A stretch of 6,920 bases of DNA from Phycisphaerales bacterium UBA2266 (GCA_002347125.1 DDXG01000311.1:1306-8225), one strand, 5' to 3'; shown: positions 1-6,129, counted from the stretch's first letter. Translations and numbers: made by a program. Notes: generated by a model from the letters alone, not told the origin.

Positions 1-124
1 GTGGGATTTGTCGCTTTGGGCCAGGAACATGGTGAGGTAGTGAGGAATGAGTATGATGTATCCGGAATCGAAGTCTGCAACACCAAGTACCGCATAGCTG
101 ATGTGAGAAACGGAGCACAACGCA
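1..124. other. Left-edge segment upstream of the nuclease gene, no assignable gene
   Basis: One register stays open on both strands here. On the plus strand it reads from the window edge to a TGA at 160-162, which would overlap the nuclease gene by 38 bases. On the minus strand the same codon register is open out to the edge and encodes a hydrophobic stretch that includes YIILIPHYLTMFLAQ. The other two plus frames stop at 33-35 and 38-40. I recognise neither product. The segment could be the end of an upstream gene or the start of a divergent one, but it is too short to decide. The last 13 bases hold the ribosome binding site and spacer of the nuclease gene. Confidence 0.3.
112..115 (+). promoter_or_regulatory. 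Ribosome binding site of the DUF262 nuclease gene
   Basis: GGAG lies nine bases before the ATG at 125. It supports that start, and the encoded N-terminus (MKAEDTPFTGLFEG) is the usual short lead into the DUF262 core. Confidence 0.6.
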
Positions 125-2227
125 ATGAAGGCAGAAGACACGCCGTTTACGGGATTGTTTGAAGGTCCGAAGCAATTCATCGTGCCGGTGTTTCAGCGCG
201 ACTACAGTTGGGGAACGAAACACTGCCTTCAGATGTGGAAGGACATTATCCGTGCCGGGTCGAACGAGCATGTCAAAGCTCACTTTATCGGTTCCATCGT
301 CTACGTGGCAGCGGCGGAGACCTCCGCGACTATCACACGCTGGCTGGTTATCGACGGCCAGCAACGGCTGACGACGGTGACGCTGCTTCTGGCAGCGCTG
401 CGTGACAGGCTGCCCGACGGCCAGGGCGAGGAGGAGACCGCCACGGAAGATGACTTGCCGACACGCGAGGCACTGGAGGACTACTACCTGTGTAACCGCC
501 ACGGCAGAGGCGACCGGCGCTACAAGCTTCACTTGCGCAGGGCCGACCAGGACACCCTGACGGCCACGCTGGACGGCGGGGCGACGCCGAAGGTAGCTTC
601 GGAGCGAATAACAGAGAATCTTGCGTTCTTCAAGAACCAACTCGCCGACGCTGACCTTGACGTAGTCTACCGCGGCATCAAGAAGCTCGTAGCAGTTGAT
701 GTCTGCCTCACCCGCGGGCAAGACGACCCGCAGATGATCTTCGAGAGCCTGAACTCCACCGGCCTGGACCTCACGCAGGCCGACCTGATCCGCAACTTCG
801 TGCTCATGCGGCAGGACGAGGAACGGCAGACCCAGCTCTACCACGGCTACTGGCAGCCGATTGAGTCGGCCTTTGGCGCCCGCTACCGCACGGACTTCGA
901 CAAGTTCGTCCGCGACCACCTCACGCTGCAACTGAAGCCCAGCAAGCAACTCAGGTCGGACGAAATCTACCAGCGGTTCCGCGGGTACTTTTTCGACACG
1001 GTGAAGGACGACCAGGTTGAGGACGTGTTGTCCGCACTGCGCCGGTTCGGCGGCTTCTACATCGCCTACAGCCTGGGGCAGGAGACGGACGCGAAGCTGG
1101 CCGAGCCTTTCCGCCGGCTGCGCCTTCTGGTCGAGGTCGCTTCGCCAGTCGTCCTGCGGCTCTACGACTGCTACAGCCGGGCCAAGACGCTCACGCGAGC
1201 CGAGTTCATCCAAGCGGTTGAACTGGTGGAGAGCTACGTCTTCCGCCGCTCCGTGTGCGGGATGCAGACCCGAAGCCTGGGCCAGATATTCGCGACGCTG
1301 GCATACCGGATCAAAGAGGACTCGCCGCTGCTGAGCCTGAAAGTGGCTCTCTATCGCCAAGGCAAGAAGCGGCGTTTCCCCACGGATGCCGAGTTCCGTG
1401 AGGCCCTCGAAATGCGCGACTTGTACGACATGCGGCACTGCCACTACTTGCTGGACCGGCTGGAGAATCACAGCAAGGAAGTAATCGACACGTCGAGCTT
1501 CACCATCGAGCACGTGATGCCGCAGAACGACGACCTGCGCCCCGACTGGAAGGCCATGCTCGGCAAGGACTGGGAGAGCGTCCGGGAAACGTGGCTCCAC
1601 CGACTGGGGAACCTGACGCTGACCGCCTACAACACCGAGTACAGCGACCGTCGCTTTGCGGAGAAGAAGAAGATCAAGGGCGGCTTCAACGACAGTCCGC
1701 TACGACTTAACAAGTTCATCCGCGAGCAGACCCAATGGACGGCTGCCGAGATGGAGAAGCGCGGCAAGGACCTCGCCGCCAAGGCGCTAGTGATCTGGCG
1801 TCCCCTCGACGTTGACGCTGAAGCGGTCAAGACGGCCGAGCTTGAAGACCGCAAGGCGCAGGCCGCGCGGTACAGCCTGGACAAGCTGGACTTCGAGAAG
1901 TCGAGGCCGCTCTTCGATGCGCTCCGCGAGCAGGTGCTTGCCCTGGGCGACGATGTGATCGAACTCTGCGGGCCGAACAGCGTCACCTACCGGGTCTTCG
2001 ATTTCTTCCTGGAGGTGATCCCGCGGAAGCGCCGGCTGTCATTGCTGCTGAACCTGGACTTCGGGGAATGCGACGACCCAACGCAAAGAGTGAAGGACAC
2101 CAGCGAGTGGGCATTCGTGGTACATGCGTCGGAGAGTGGCGGCGCGCTGTTCAATGTTGACGATAAGACGCAGTTGGCTGCGGCGATGCACGTCGTACGG
2201 CAGGCTTATGAGAAGGTGTCGGAGTGA
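125..2227 (+). CDS. GmrSD-type DUF262/DUF1524/DUF5655 restriction-like protein
   Basis: This is a predicted cytoplasmic defence nuclease. In GmrSD relatives the DUF262 (GmrS) part binds and hydrolyses nucleotide, and the DUF1524 (GmrD) part is an HNH-like nuclease that cuts foreign, often modified, DNA. Visible here are the DUF262 signature IVPVFQRDYSW at residues 19-29, the IDGQQRLTT nucleotide-site motif at about 76-84, and the FESLNSTGLDLTQADLIRN motif at 206-224. The DUF1524 core follows: EHVMPQ at 462-467 with candidate catalytic His463, then HRLGNLTLTAYN from 492 with Asn496, and a basic RRFAEKKK stretch. Residues from about 583 to 700 match the C-terminal DUF5655 domain (FFLEVIPRKRRLSLLLNL). 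At 700 aa it is full length for the fused architecture, and every motif is present. The start has a GGAG site nine bases upstream. No modification enzyme or other defence partner is visible. The family is secure; target and substrate are inferred. Confidence 0.93.
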   Translation: MKAEDTPFTGLFEGPKQFIVPVFQRDYSWGTKHCLQMWKDIIRAGSNEHVKAHFIGSIVYVAAAETSATITRWLVIDGQQRLTTVTLLLAALRDRLPDGQGEEETATEDDLPTREALEDYYLCNRHGRGDRRYKLHLRRADQDTLTATLDGGATPKVASERITENLAFFKNQLADADLDVVYRGIKKLVAVDVCLTRGQDDPQMIFESLNSTGLDLTQADLIRNFVLMRQDEERQTQLYHGYWQPIESAFGARYRTDFDKFVRDHLTLQLKPSKQLRSDEIYQRFRGYFFDTVKDDQVEDVLSALRRFGGFYIAYSLGQETDAKLAEPFRRLRLLVEVASPVVLRLYDCYSRAKTLTRAEFIQAVELVESYVFRRSVCGMQTRSLGQIFATLAYRIKEDSPLLSLKVALYRQGKKRRFPTDAEFREALEMRDLYDMRHCHYLLDRLENHSKEVIDTSSFTIEHVMPQNDDLRPDWKAMLGKDWESVRETWLHRLGNLTLTAYNTEYSDRRFAEKKKIKGGFNDSPLRLNKFIREQTQWTAAEMEKRGKDLAAKALVIWRPLDVDAEAVKTAELEDRKAQAARYSLDKLDFEKSRPLFDALREQVLALGDDVIELCGPNSVTYRVFDFFLEVIPRKRRLSLLLNLDFGECDDPTQRVKDTSEWAFVVHASESGGALFNVDDKTQLAAAMHVVRQAYEKVSE

Positions 2228-2247
2228 ACTTACGTGACTTCACTCAC

Positions 2248-2280
2248 TTCAATAGCGAGCACGTGCTCCCGCAGAAGAGC
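2248..2280 (+). pseudogene. Possible relic of a second DUF1524 HNH motif
   Basis: Directly after the nuclease stop, in a different frame, the sequence encodes FNSEHVLPQKS. The intact gene encodes FTIEHVMPQND at its catalytic motif. At the DNA level 2257-2276 matches 1508-1527 at 18 of 20 bases. The wider window 2248-2280 matches 1499-1531 at about 25 of 33. The frame stops at 2305, and I see no match to the following HRLGNLTL block. It may be the scar of a recombined or degraded related gene. Chance remains possible for so short a match. Confidence 0.4.
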
Positions 2281-2403
2281 TTCGTGGCCGCGTCCCGCTA
2301 CACGTGAACTGCGGGGACAGCGTACCGGCTGTACCTGTGGACTTACCACATCCAATATTCTTGGTATATCGCCATTCGTATTTCGTGTATCGTAGTGTAT
2401 CGT

Positions 2404-2422
2404 GAGTATTGCGTATTGCATC
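2404..2422 (+). repeat. Left copy of an inverted repeat pair
   Basis: The sequence GAGTATTGCGTATTGCATC pairs with the reverse complement of 2671-2689 at 16 of 19 positions. The core ATTGCGTATTGC (2408-2419) is perfect over 12 bases. Both copies lie in AT-richer sequence with ATTCGT-like words next to them. Confidence 0.6.
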
Positions 2423-2486
2423 GGTGGAGTCGCTGTTCTCGTATTTCGTCGTTCGTGTTTCGAATGTCGCTGGTGGAGTCGCCGTT
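2423..2486 (+). repeat. Direct repeat pair, 15 bases, 49 apart
   Basis: GGTGGAGTCGCTGTT at 2423-2437 recurs with one change at 2472-2486. Between the copies lies TCGTATTTCGT, itself a copy of 2376-2386. This looks like local tandem duplication of non-coding sequence just before the hairpin array. Confidence 0.5.
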
Positions 2487-2502
2487 GGGAACGTTGTTTT
2501 CA

Positions 2503-2785
2503 TCGCGGGCGAGACGCCCGCGACACGCTCACGGGCGGGACGCCCGTGCTACTTCTGTTCACGGGCAAGATGCCCGTGCTACGCGCGGGCGGGACGCCCA
2601 CGACACGCGAGGGCAGGATGCCCTCGACACGCAAGGGCGGGACGGCCTCGCCACCATGCCAGGGGGGGCGGACGCAATACGCAATGCGCATGACGAATGA
2701 GCGCGCCCATGCTGCATCCACGGGCAAGATGCCCGTGGTACTCATGGGCGGGACGCCCATGCTACTCACGGGCGAGACGCCCGTG
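2503..2785 (+). repeat. Array of nine covarying GGGC..GCCC hairpins at about 24-nt pitch
   Basis: Each unit is a stem of five to nine pairs closed by a three-base loop of purine-G-A. Full stems are at 2503-2523 (9 pairs), 2530-2548 (8), 2560-2578 (8), 2584-2602 (one mismatch), 2608-2626 (8), 2634-2648 (degenerate, one mismatch), 2718-2738 (9), 2743-2761 (8) and 2767-2785 (8). Loop centres are 24 nt apart in five of eight steps (the others are 26, 30 and an 87-nt gap). The pair next to the loop is G-C in some units and A-T in others, always complementary. The outer stem reads CAC/GTG, CGA/TCG, CAT/ATG or TCGC/GCGA. The linkers resemble TGCTACTC or CGACACGC. No unit has a T-tract. Because the pitch is a multiple of three and stop-poor, it produces spurious peptides of the GRDARAT type. 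Such repeat peptides are, from memory, common mis-annotations in planctomycete genomes. The array sits between two convergent genes; its role is unknown. Confidence 0.85.
2662..2715 (+). repeat. Hairpin unit apparently split by a ~28-bp insert carrying the right inverted repeat
   Basis: The left half GGGCGGACG (2666-2674) resembles the start of an array unit, and CGCGCCCATGCTGC (2702-2715) resembles the end of one (compare CGCCCATGCTAC at 2754-2765). Between them is about 28 bp of different composition that holds most of the right copy (2671-2689) of the inverted pair with 2404-2422. The insert exactly fills the gap in the 24-nt spacing. The split is an interpretation; the half-unit resemblance is visible. 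Confidence 0.45.
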
Positions 2786-2793
2786 CTACTTTC

Positions 2794-2839
2794 GCGGGCA
2801 GGCCTGTCCTGAGCGGAACGAATGGGATGGCCGTGGTAC
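2794..2839 (+). repeat. Last hairpin unit, apparently split by a short CCTGTCCTGAGCGGA-type insert
   Basis: CGCGGGCAGG at 2793-2802 falls 24 nt after the preceding loop and looks like a left half-unit. GGATGGCCGTGGTAC at 2825-2839 matches the right half of the 2718-2738 unit at 13 of 15 bases. The roughly 22 bp between them contain CCTGTCCTGAGCGGAACGAA. This resembles a dispersed intergenic word (CCTGTCCTGAGCGnAGTCGAA) that I recall from many bacterial genomes. The right half ends two bases before the epimerase stop codon. Confidence 0.45.
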
Positions 2840-2841
2840 GG

Positions 2842-4134
2842 TTATTCGAGTTGTTGGAGGTGGTGGAGGCGGCGGGATAGTTCCATGCAGGCACGGCCGT
2901 TATGGTAGGGGGCCTTCCATTCGGAGGCCTTGTGGGCCTTGGGGTCGGGGGCCTTGTCCAGGGGGGCGACGGAGAACCACTCGCCGTGTTCGCGGTCTAC
3001 CTGGTGGGTGAGGATGAACTGCCAGTTGGCTTTGGCGGCGCGGAGGAAGCGCTTTTCGGGGCGCAGTTCCCAGGCGTTGAGAAAGCCGACGGCCGTCTCG
3101 GCCTGGGCCCACCAATGCTTGTCGCCAATGGTGATCTTGCCGTGCTCGGCCTCGTAGAACAGGCCGCCGTCTTTGTCGAGGGCCTCGGTGAGGCAGGCGT
3201 CGGCCATCTGGATGGAGATGGCCTTGACGTGCTCGAAAAGCCGGCCATCGCCGAGGACCTCGGCCGCTTCGGTGAGCAGCCAGGAGCCCTCGATGTCGTG
3301 GCCGAAGGAAACGACGGGTTTCTGGGAGTTCCATTGGGCGTCGAAGAACAGCTCGAAATGGTAGGTGTGCGGGTTGATGATCTTCGCGGTCAAGAGGTTG
3401 ATCATCTCACGGAGGCGCCTGGCGAGCAGTTCGTCCTTTGTGGCGCGGTAGAGGTTGGTCCAGGCCTCCAGGACGTGCAGGTGGGTGTTCATGGTTTTGG
3501 CGGCTGAATCGACGCCGTAGGCGAGGCGGGCGTTGGGGGCGGCCGTCCAGTCACGGGAGAAGGTCTCGAAGTAGCCGCCGTGGTCGTTGTCGTGGCATTT
3601 GGCGTCGATGAGGCGGAACAGGTCGAGGGCCTGAGCGAGGGGCTCGGGTCGCTGGGAGGCGAGGTGGTACTCGGCGAGGGCGTAGATGACGAAGGCCTGG
3701 CCGTAGAGTTCCTTGGACTCGTCGGTGGGGTTGCCCTTGCAGTCGAGCATCCAGTAGGCGCCGCCGTGCCGGGGGTCGAGGAAGCGGGCGGCCAGGTAGT
3801 CGTAGGCGCGGTCGGCCATGCGGAGGTAGGCGGGGTTGTGCTCGCCGCGGAAGGCGGCGGAGAAGGTCCAGAGGATGCGGGCGTTGAGGACGAGGCCCTT
3901 GGGGGCGTCGGGGATGGGGGTGTTGTCGTTGGTGATGCGGCCGAGGAAGCCGCCGTTTTGCGTGTCGATGCTGTGGGCGAGCCACCAGGCGAGGATGTTG
4001 CCGTTGAGTTCGGCGCGGGCGGATTGCTCAAATTGCCGCAGGGTGAGAGGTTGGGAAGGCGCTGGTCCGCCGGTTGCGAGCAAGGTCGAGGCCAAGAGGG
4101 TCGTTGCCAGTAGAATGATCAATGCGGGTCGCAT
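2842..4134 (-). CDS. Exported AGE-family epimerase, likely cellobiose 2-epimerase-like
   Basis: This 430-aa N-acylglucosamine/cellobiose 2-epimerase family protein folds as an (alpha/alpha)6 barrel. The family interconverts C2 epimers at the reducing end of sugars, for example glucosyl and mannosyl ends of beta-linked disaccharides. Conserved residues are in place: Arg86 in KGLVLNARILW, Asn216 and His220 in MNTHLH, His279/Glu282/Trp285 in GHDIEGSW, Trp341-Trp342 and Glu346 in KHWWAQAE, and Trp406 with His411 in EWKAPYHNGR. The order and spacing match the cellobiose 2-epimerase set as I recall it, with two catalytic histidines equivalent to His279 and His411. Residues 1-21 form a hydrophobic signal peptide without a lipobox cysteine, so export is predicted; studied relatives are cytosolic. 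No strong ribosome binding site precedes the ATG (weak GAAAG). The gene is convergent with the nuclease gene and follows the membrane-protein gene after 177 bp. Exact substrate is uncertain. Confidence 0.88.
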   Translation of the reverse strand: MRPALIILLATTLLASTLLATGGPAPSQPLTLRQFEQSARAELNGNILAWWLAHSIDTQNGGFLGRITNDNTPIPDAPKGLVLNARILWTFSAAFRGEHNPAYLRMADRAYDYLAARFLDPRHGGAYWMLDCKGNPTDESKELYGQAFVIYALAEYHLASQRPEPLAQALDLFRLIDAKCHDNDHGGYFETFSRDWTAAPNARLAYGVDSAAKTMNTHLHVLEAWTNLYRATKDELLARRLREMINLLTAKIINPHTYHFELFFDAQWNSQKPVVSFGHDIEGSWLLTEAAEVLGDGRLFEHVKAISIQMADACLTEALDKDGGLFYEAEHGKITIGDKHWWAQAETAVGFLNAWELRPEKRFLRAAKANWQFILTHQVDREHGEWFSVAPLDKAPDPKAHKASEWKAPYHNGRACMELSRRLHHLQQLE

Positions 4135-4311
4135 AGCTTCGATCTTTCACAAAGGTGCAATAGGTTTGTTGTGTGAGGTCATTGTCGCGGAAGACGGTGG
4201 CCCTGTAAAGGGGATGGCTGGATGGGCGAACGCCGTGAGGGCTGCGCCCCCTGCCCCCGGATTCACCGCTGGATGCATCAGAGCGGGAGGGGGCCGGGCG
4301 AGGACGCTTGG
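4135..4311. other. Spacer between the membrane-protein and epimerase genes
   Basis: This 177-bp stretch lies downstream of one minus-strand gene and upstream of the next. It contains the short palindrome GGGC-TGC-GCCC (4239-4249) inside a G/C-tract-rich segment (GAGGGCTGCGCCCCCTGCCC), without a T-run that would make it a convincing terminator. I find no clear minus-strand promoter before 4134. Confidence 0.4.
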
Positions 4312-5493
4312 CTACTCGGACTCGGTGCGGCGTTCGAGTTTCGGGTGACGGGAGATGTGCTCTGCGACGAGAGCATCGAGTTCGGCGTCGGACGGCAGTT
4401 CCGTAACGACGAAACGGTAGGAGGCGATAATGTCATGTGCTACACGCTCGCATTGTTGCGGGTCGGGCGCATTGATGACAATGCCTTGGGTGATGGGGAC
4501 GGTACGCGCGAAGATATGGGGATTGCTCCGATTCTGGGAGGCGTGACTGTACACAATGGCATCTATGTGGGGGCCGTGGAACACCACGACCTCTCCACGG
4601 CCACCGCACATGAGGAGCACGGACTTGGACCAAAGCCGCAGCAAGTAGCGCATTGACTCTCGCGAATTCAGGGAAAAGGCCTGCATTGCGGTCAGCGGCA
4701 CCGTGTTCAGGCAGTCCAAATCATGCTGGAAGGGATGTTCGATACGTTGCCTGAACATTTCGGCGGCGACAGATTGGCTCATGAGGACGTCTGTCCTGGA
4801 AGGTGGCTTGGCGGCTGTGGATACAATAGGCCAGTGAAAACCGTCGTCTTCGACGTAAGCCATGAACTGCTGGACAGTGAGATTCTGCGGCGGGAGGAGG
4901 GCGACGGCAGCGTCTCCACATCGAATCATGACGGAACTGCCGGAATTCCTGATGCTGGTGATGGAATTGGGGTCGATGTGGAGCTCGGCGTAACCTACGG
5001 ATATCAGGGGGGCATTGTTGACGGCCTGCAGGTCCAATGTCCGTGGTTTGACCGCAAGAGCCGCGGCGTCGGCGAGGCCGGCCTTGATCTTCTTATTGGC
5101 ATAACAGACGGCGAGGCGGGGAATAGCGATGATGGCGGGGATCTCCATCAGGGACACGAGGATCAGAAGAGATGCTGCCAGCTTCGCGGACCGGGGCACC
5201 GGCATCTTCTTCCTGATGGAATGACAAATCAAGACGATCCTCCGAAGCGTGTAGATGGGCGTACACCAGAATATGCTCAGAACGGCCAGGAAAGCCAGAC
5301 CAGGGGCAGGTCTAAGGAGCGGATTCTCGTTTGGGTGCTCCATGATAGCGAGCCACCAGCCCCCCAGGACGAGTACGACCCACGTTGTAGGCACAGCGAT
5401 GCACCACGCCCACTTCTTGAGACGGATCATGAGAAAGATCGAGGTGGCGGCGGCAATGACCAAGACAATGGTGCTTTGTATCTGCGGGCTCAT
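4312..5493 (-). CDS. Membrane protein of unknown function with four N-terminal helices
   Basis: I do not recognise this 393-aa protein. Four hydrophobic segments are visible at about residues 7-23, 30-51, 65-90 and 104-125. The loops between them carry basic clusters (RLKK at 24-27, RKK near 94-96). A soluble domain of about 265 residues follows, with a mixed alpha/beta look and no familiar catalytic motif. Pieces such as PLISVGYAELHIDPNSI and CGGRGEVVVFHGPHIDAIVY suggest beta strands. The topology suggests a membrane-anchored sensor or assembly protein, but no function can be given. The ATG has a GAGGG site six bases upstream, so the start is credible. It lies 60 bp after the ferritin-like gene on the same strand and may share its transcript. 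Its codons are less G/C-biased at the third position than those of the neighbouring epimerase, which may mean a different history. Confidence 0.8.
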   Translation of the reverse strand: MSPQIQSTIVLVIAAATSIFLMIRLKKWAWCIAVPTTWVVLVLGGWWLAIMEHPNENPLLRPAPGLAFLAVLSIFWCTPIYTLRRIVLICHSIRKKMPVPRSAKLAASLLILVSLMEIPAIIAIPRLAVCYANKKIKAGLADAAALAVKPRTLDLQAVNNAPLISVGYAELHIDPNSITSIRNSGSSVMIRCGDAAVALLPPQNLTVQQFMAYVEDDGFHWPIVSTAAKPPSRTDVLMSQSVAAEMFRQRIEHPFQHDLDCLNTVPLTAMQAFSLNSRESMRYLLRLWSKSVLLMCGGRGEVVVFHGPHIDAIVYSHASQNRSNPHIFARTVPITQGIVINAPDPQQCERVAHDIIASYRFVVTELPSDAELDALVAEHISRHPKLERRTESE

Positions 5494-5499
5494 GTCCTA

Positions 5500-5504
5500 C
5501 CCTC
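5500..5504 (-). promoter_or_regulatory. Ribosome binding site of the four-helix membrane-protein gene
   Basis: On the minus strand GAGGG stands six bases before the ATG at 5493. It fixes this start for a protein with no recognised family to compare with. Confidence 0.6.
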
Positions 5505-5553
5505 GGAGATGACAGGTATCGCGGGTGCGTGTTACTTTGTCTTGTATTGCTGG

Positions 5554-6006
5554 TTAGTCCGTGCCGGTCATCAGTTTCTGTCGCTGGGATTCGAAGAGGA
5601 GTTTGTGTCGGACCTCCTGCTCGGCGAGGGCGATGAGCACCTCCCTTGCGGCCGGGTCCTGGATCTGCGGGATGAGGCTGACGTAGAGGCGAAACGAGGA
5701 ATCCTCCTTCTCGACGGCCAGTGTGAGGATGTCGGCCGCCGTCATGTCCAGCTCCAGCTTGCCGGTGAACAGGATGTCGGCCGGGTCGGTCTGTTCGGCG
5801 GCGGGCGTGACGGTTCGCCCGGTCTTGAGAATCTCCAATTCCAGTTTCTCTATGTGTGTGCGTTCTTCGGCGGCGAGTTCTTCAAGCAGGCTGACGACAT
5901 CCGGGTGGCTGATTCGCCCGGCCAGCGTCCGGAAGAGGCGGATTGCCTGGCGTTCCTTCCAGATGGCGAACTCCAGGATTTCGAGGTCTGTCTCGGGTTT
6001 CTTCAT
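5554..6006 (-). CDS. Ferritin-like diiron protein (rubrerythrin superfamily)
   Basis: This 150-aa four-helix-bundle protein probably binds a diiron centre and acts in peroxide or iron handling in the cytoplasm. The two halves repeat one pattern. Glu18 in AIWKERQAIRLF and Glu48-x2-His51 in AEERTHIEKLE form the first helix pair. Glu101 in AVEKEDSSFRLY and Glu131-x2-His134 in AEQEVRHKLLFE form the second. These are the ligand positions of ferritin-like diiron carboxylate proteins. There is no C-terminal rubredoxin domain and no cysteine, so it is not a full rubrerythrin. The frame stays open upstream of 6006 past the window edge, but that extension is antisense to a glycosidase gene and arginine/proline-rich, so I place the start at the ATG at 6004-6006. 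It is divergent from the glycosidase gene and followed by the membrane-protein gene. Electron partner and exact reaction are unknown. Confidence 0.85.
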   Translation of the reverse strand: MKKPETDLEILEFAIWKERQAIRLFRTLAGRISHPDVVSLLEELAAEERTHIEKLELEILKTGRTVTPAAEQTDPADILFTGKLELDMTAADILTLAVEKEDSSFRLYVSLIPQIQDPAAREVLIALAEQEVRHKLLFESQRQKLMTGTD

Positions 6007-6017
6007 TTTTCTCGTTT

Positions 6018-6021
6018 CTCC
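6018..6021 (-). promoter_or_regulatory. Ribosome binding site supporting the ferritin-like start
   Basis: GGAG on the minus strand lies 11 bases before the ATG at 6006, with a closer GAGAAAA stretch just before it. The spacing is slightly long but supports this internal start over any upstream one in the same open frame. Confidence 0.45.
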
Positions 6022-6058
6022 GTGCGAAAACGGGCGACGAAGACGGTGCGGGGTCGGT

Positions 6059-6089
6059 ATGATATTAGCGGTTCGGCCGGCCGTGGCAA
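6059..6089 (-). promoter_or_regulatory. Candidate sigma-70-like promoter for the ferritin-like gene
   Basis: On the minus strand TTGCCA (6089-6084) and TATCAT (6064-6059) each match the -35 and -10 consensus at five of six positions, with a 19-base spacer, longer than ideal. The perfect ten-base palindrome CGGCCGGCCG (6074-6083) lies inside the spacer and could be an operator. Position 53 bases before the start codon is sensible. This is a consensus match only. Confidence 0.3.
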
Positions 6090-6122
6090 CGGCAAAATCC
6101 AGCAGGATACTACTGAAAACCG

Positions 6123-6129
6123 AAAGGAG
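6123..6129 (+). promoter_or_regulatory. Ribosome binding site of the glycoside hydrolase gene
   Basis: AAAGGAG stands six bases before the ATG at 6136. It is the strongest ribosome binding site in the window and fixes the start of the right-edge gene. Confidence 0.7.

Larger units (their letters stand above)
2228..2502. other. Gene-free spacer with a nuclease-motif relic and AT-richer simple repeats
   Basis: I see no credible gene in this stretch. It holds, in order, a short sequence resembling the DUF1524 motif (about 2248-2276), an imperfect hairpin at 2314-2335 (ACAGC 2317-2321 against GCTGT 2328-2332, extendable by two pairs past one mismatch, no T-tract), and an AT-richer patch at 2372-2465. 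That patch repeats TCGTATTTCGT at 2376-2386 and 2439-2449. A 15-base repeat, GGTGGAGTCGCTGTT, stands at 2423-2437 with a 14/15 copy at 2472-2486. Small open frames on both strands have no domain and no ribosome binding site. Confidence 0.6.

Noticed and set aside
2503..2785. CRISPR array
   Set aside because: Repeats are spaced only about 24 nt centre to centre with similar linkers, so there are no unique spacers, and no cas genes are present.
2395..2812. Overlapping small open frames of 94-136 codons across the hairpin array on both strands
   Set aside because: They exist in several frames at once because the repeat is stop-poor and its 24-nt pitch keeps the frame. They have repetitive GRDAR/GGTPV-type peptides, no domain and no ribosome binding site, and the stem covariation argues against coding.
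2902..4113. Long plus-strand frames antisense to the epimerase gene
   Set aside because: They are Gly/Val/Glu-rich shadows caused by the high third-position G+C of the minus-strand gene, which has complete family motifs.
4239..4260. Rho-independent terminator after the membrane-protein gene
   Set aside because: The GGGC/GCCC stem is only four pairs and no T-tract follows on either strand.
6084..6100. Sigma-54 promoter (TGGCAAC...) before the glycosidase gene
   Set aside because: The GG element is present, but the required GC about ten bases downstream is missing at the right spacing.
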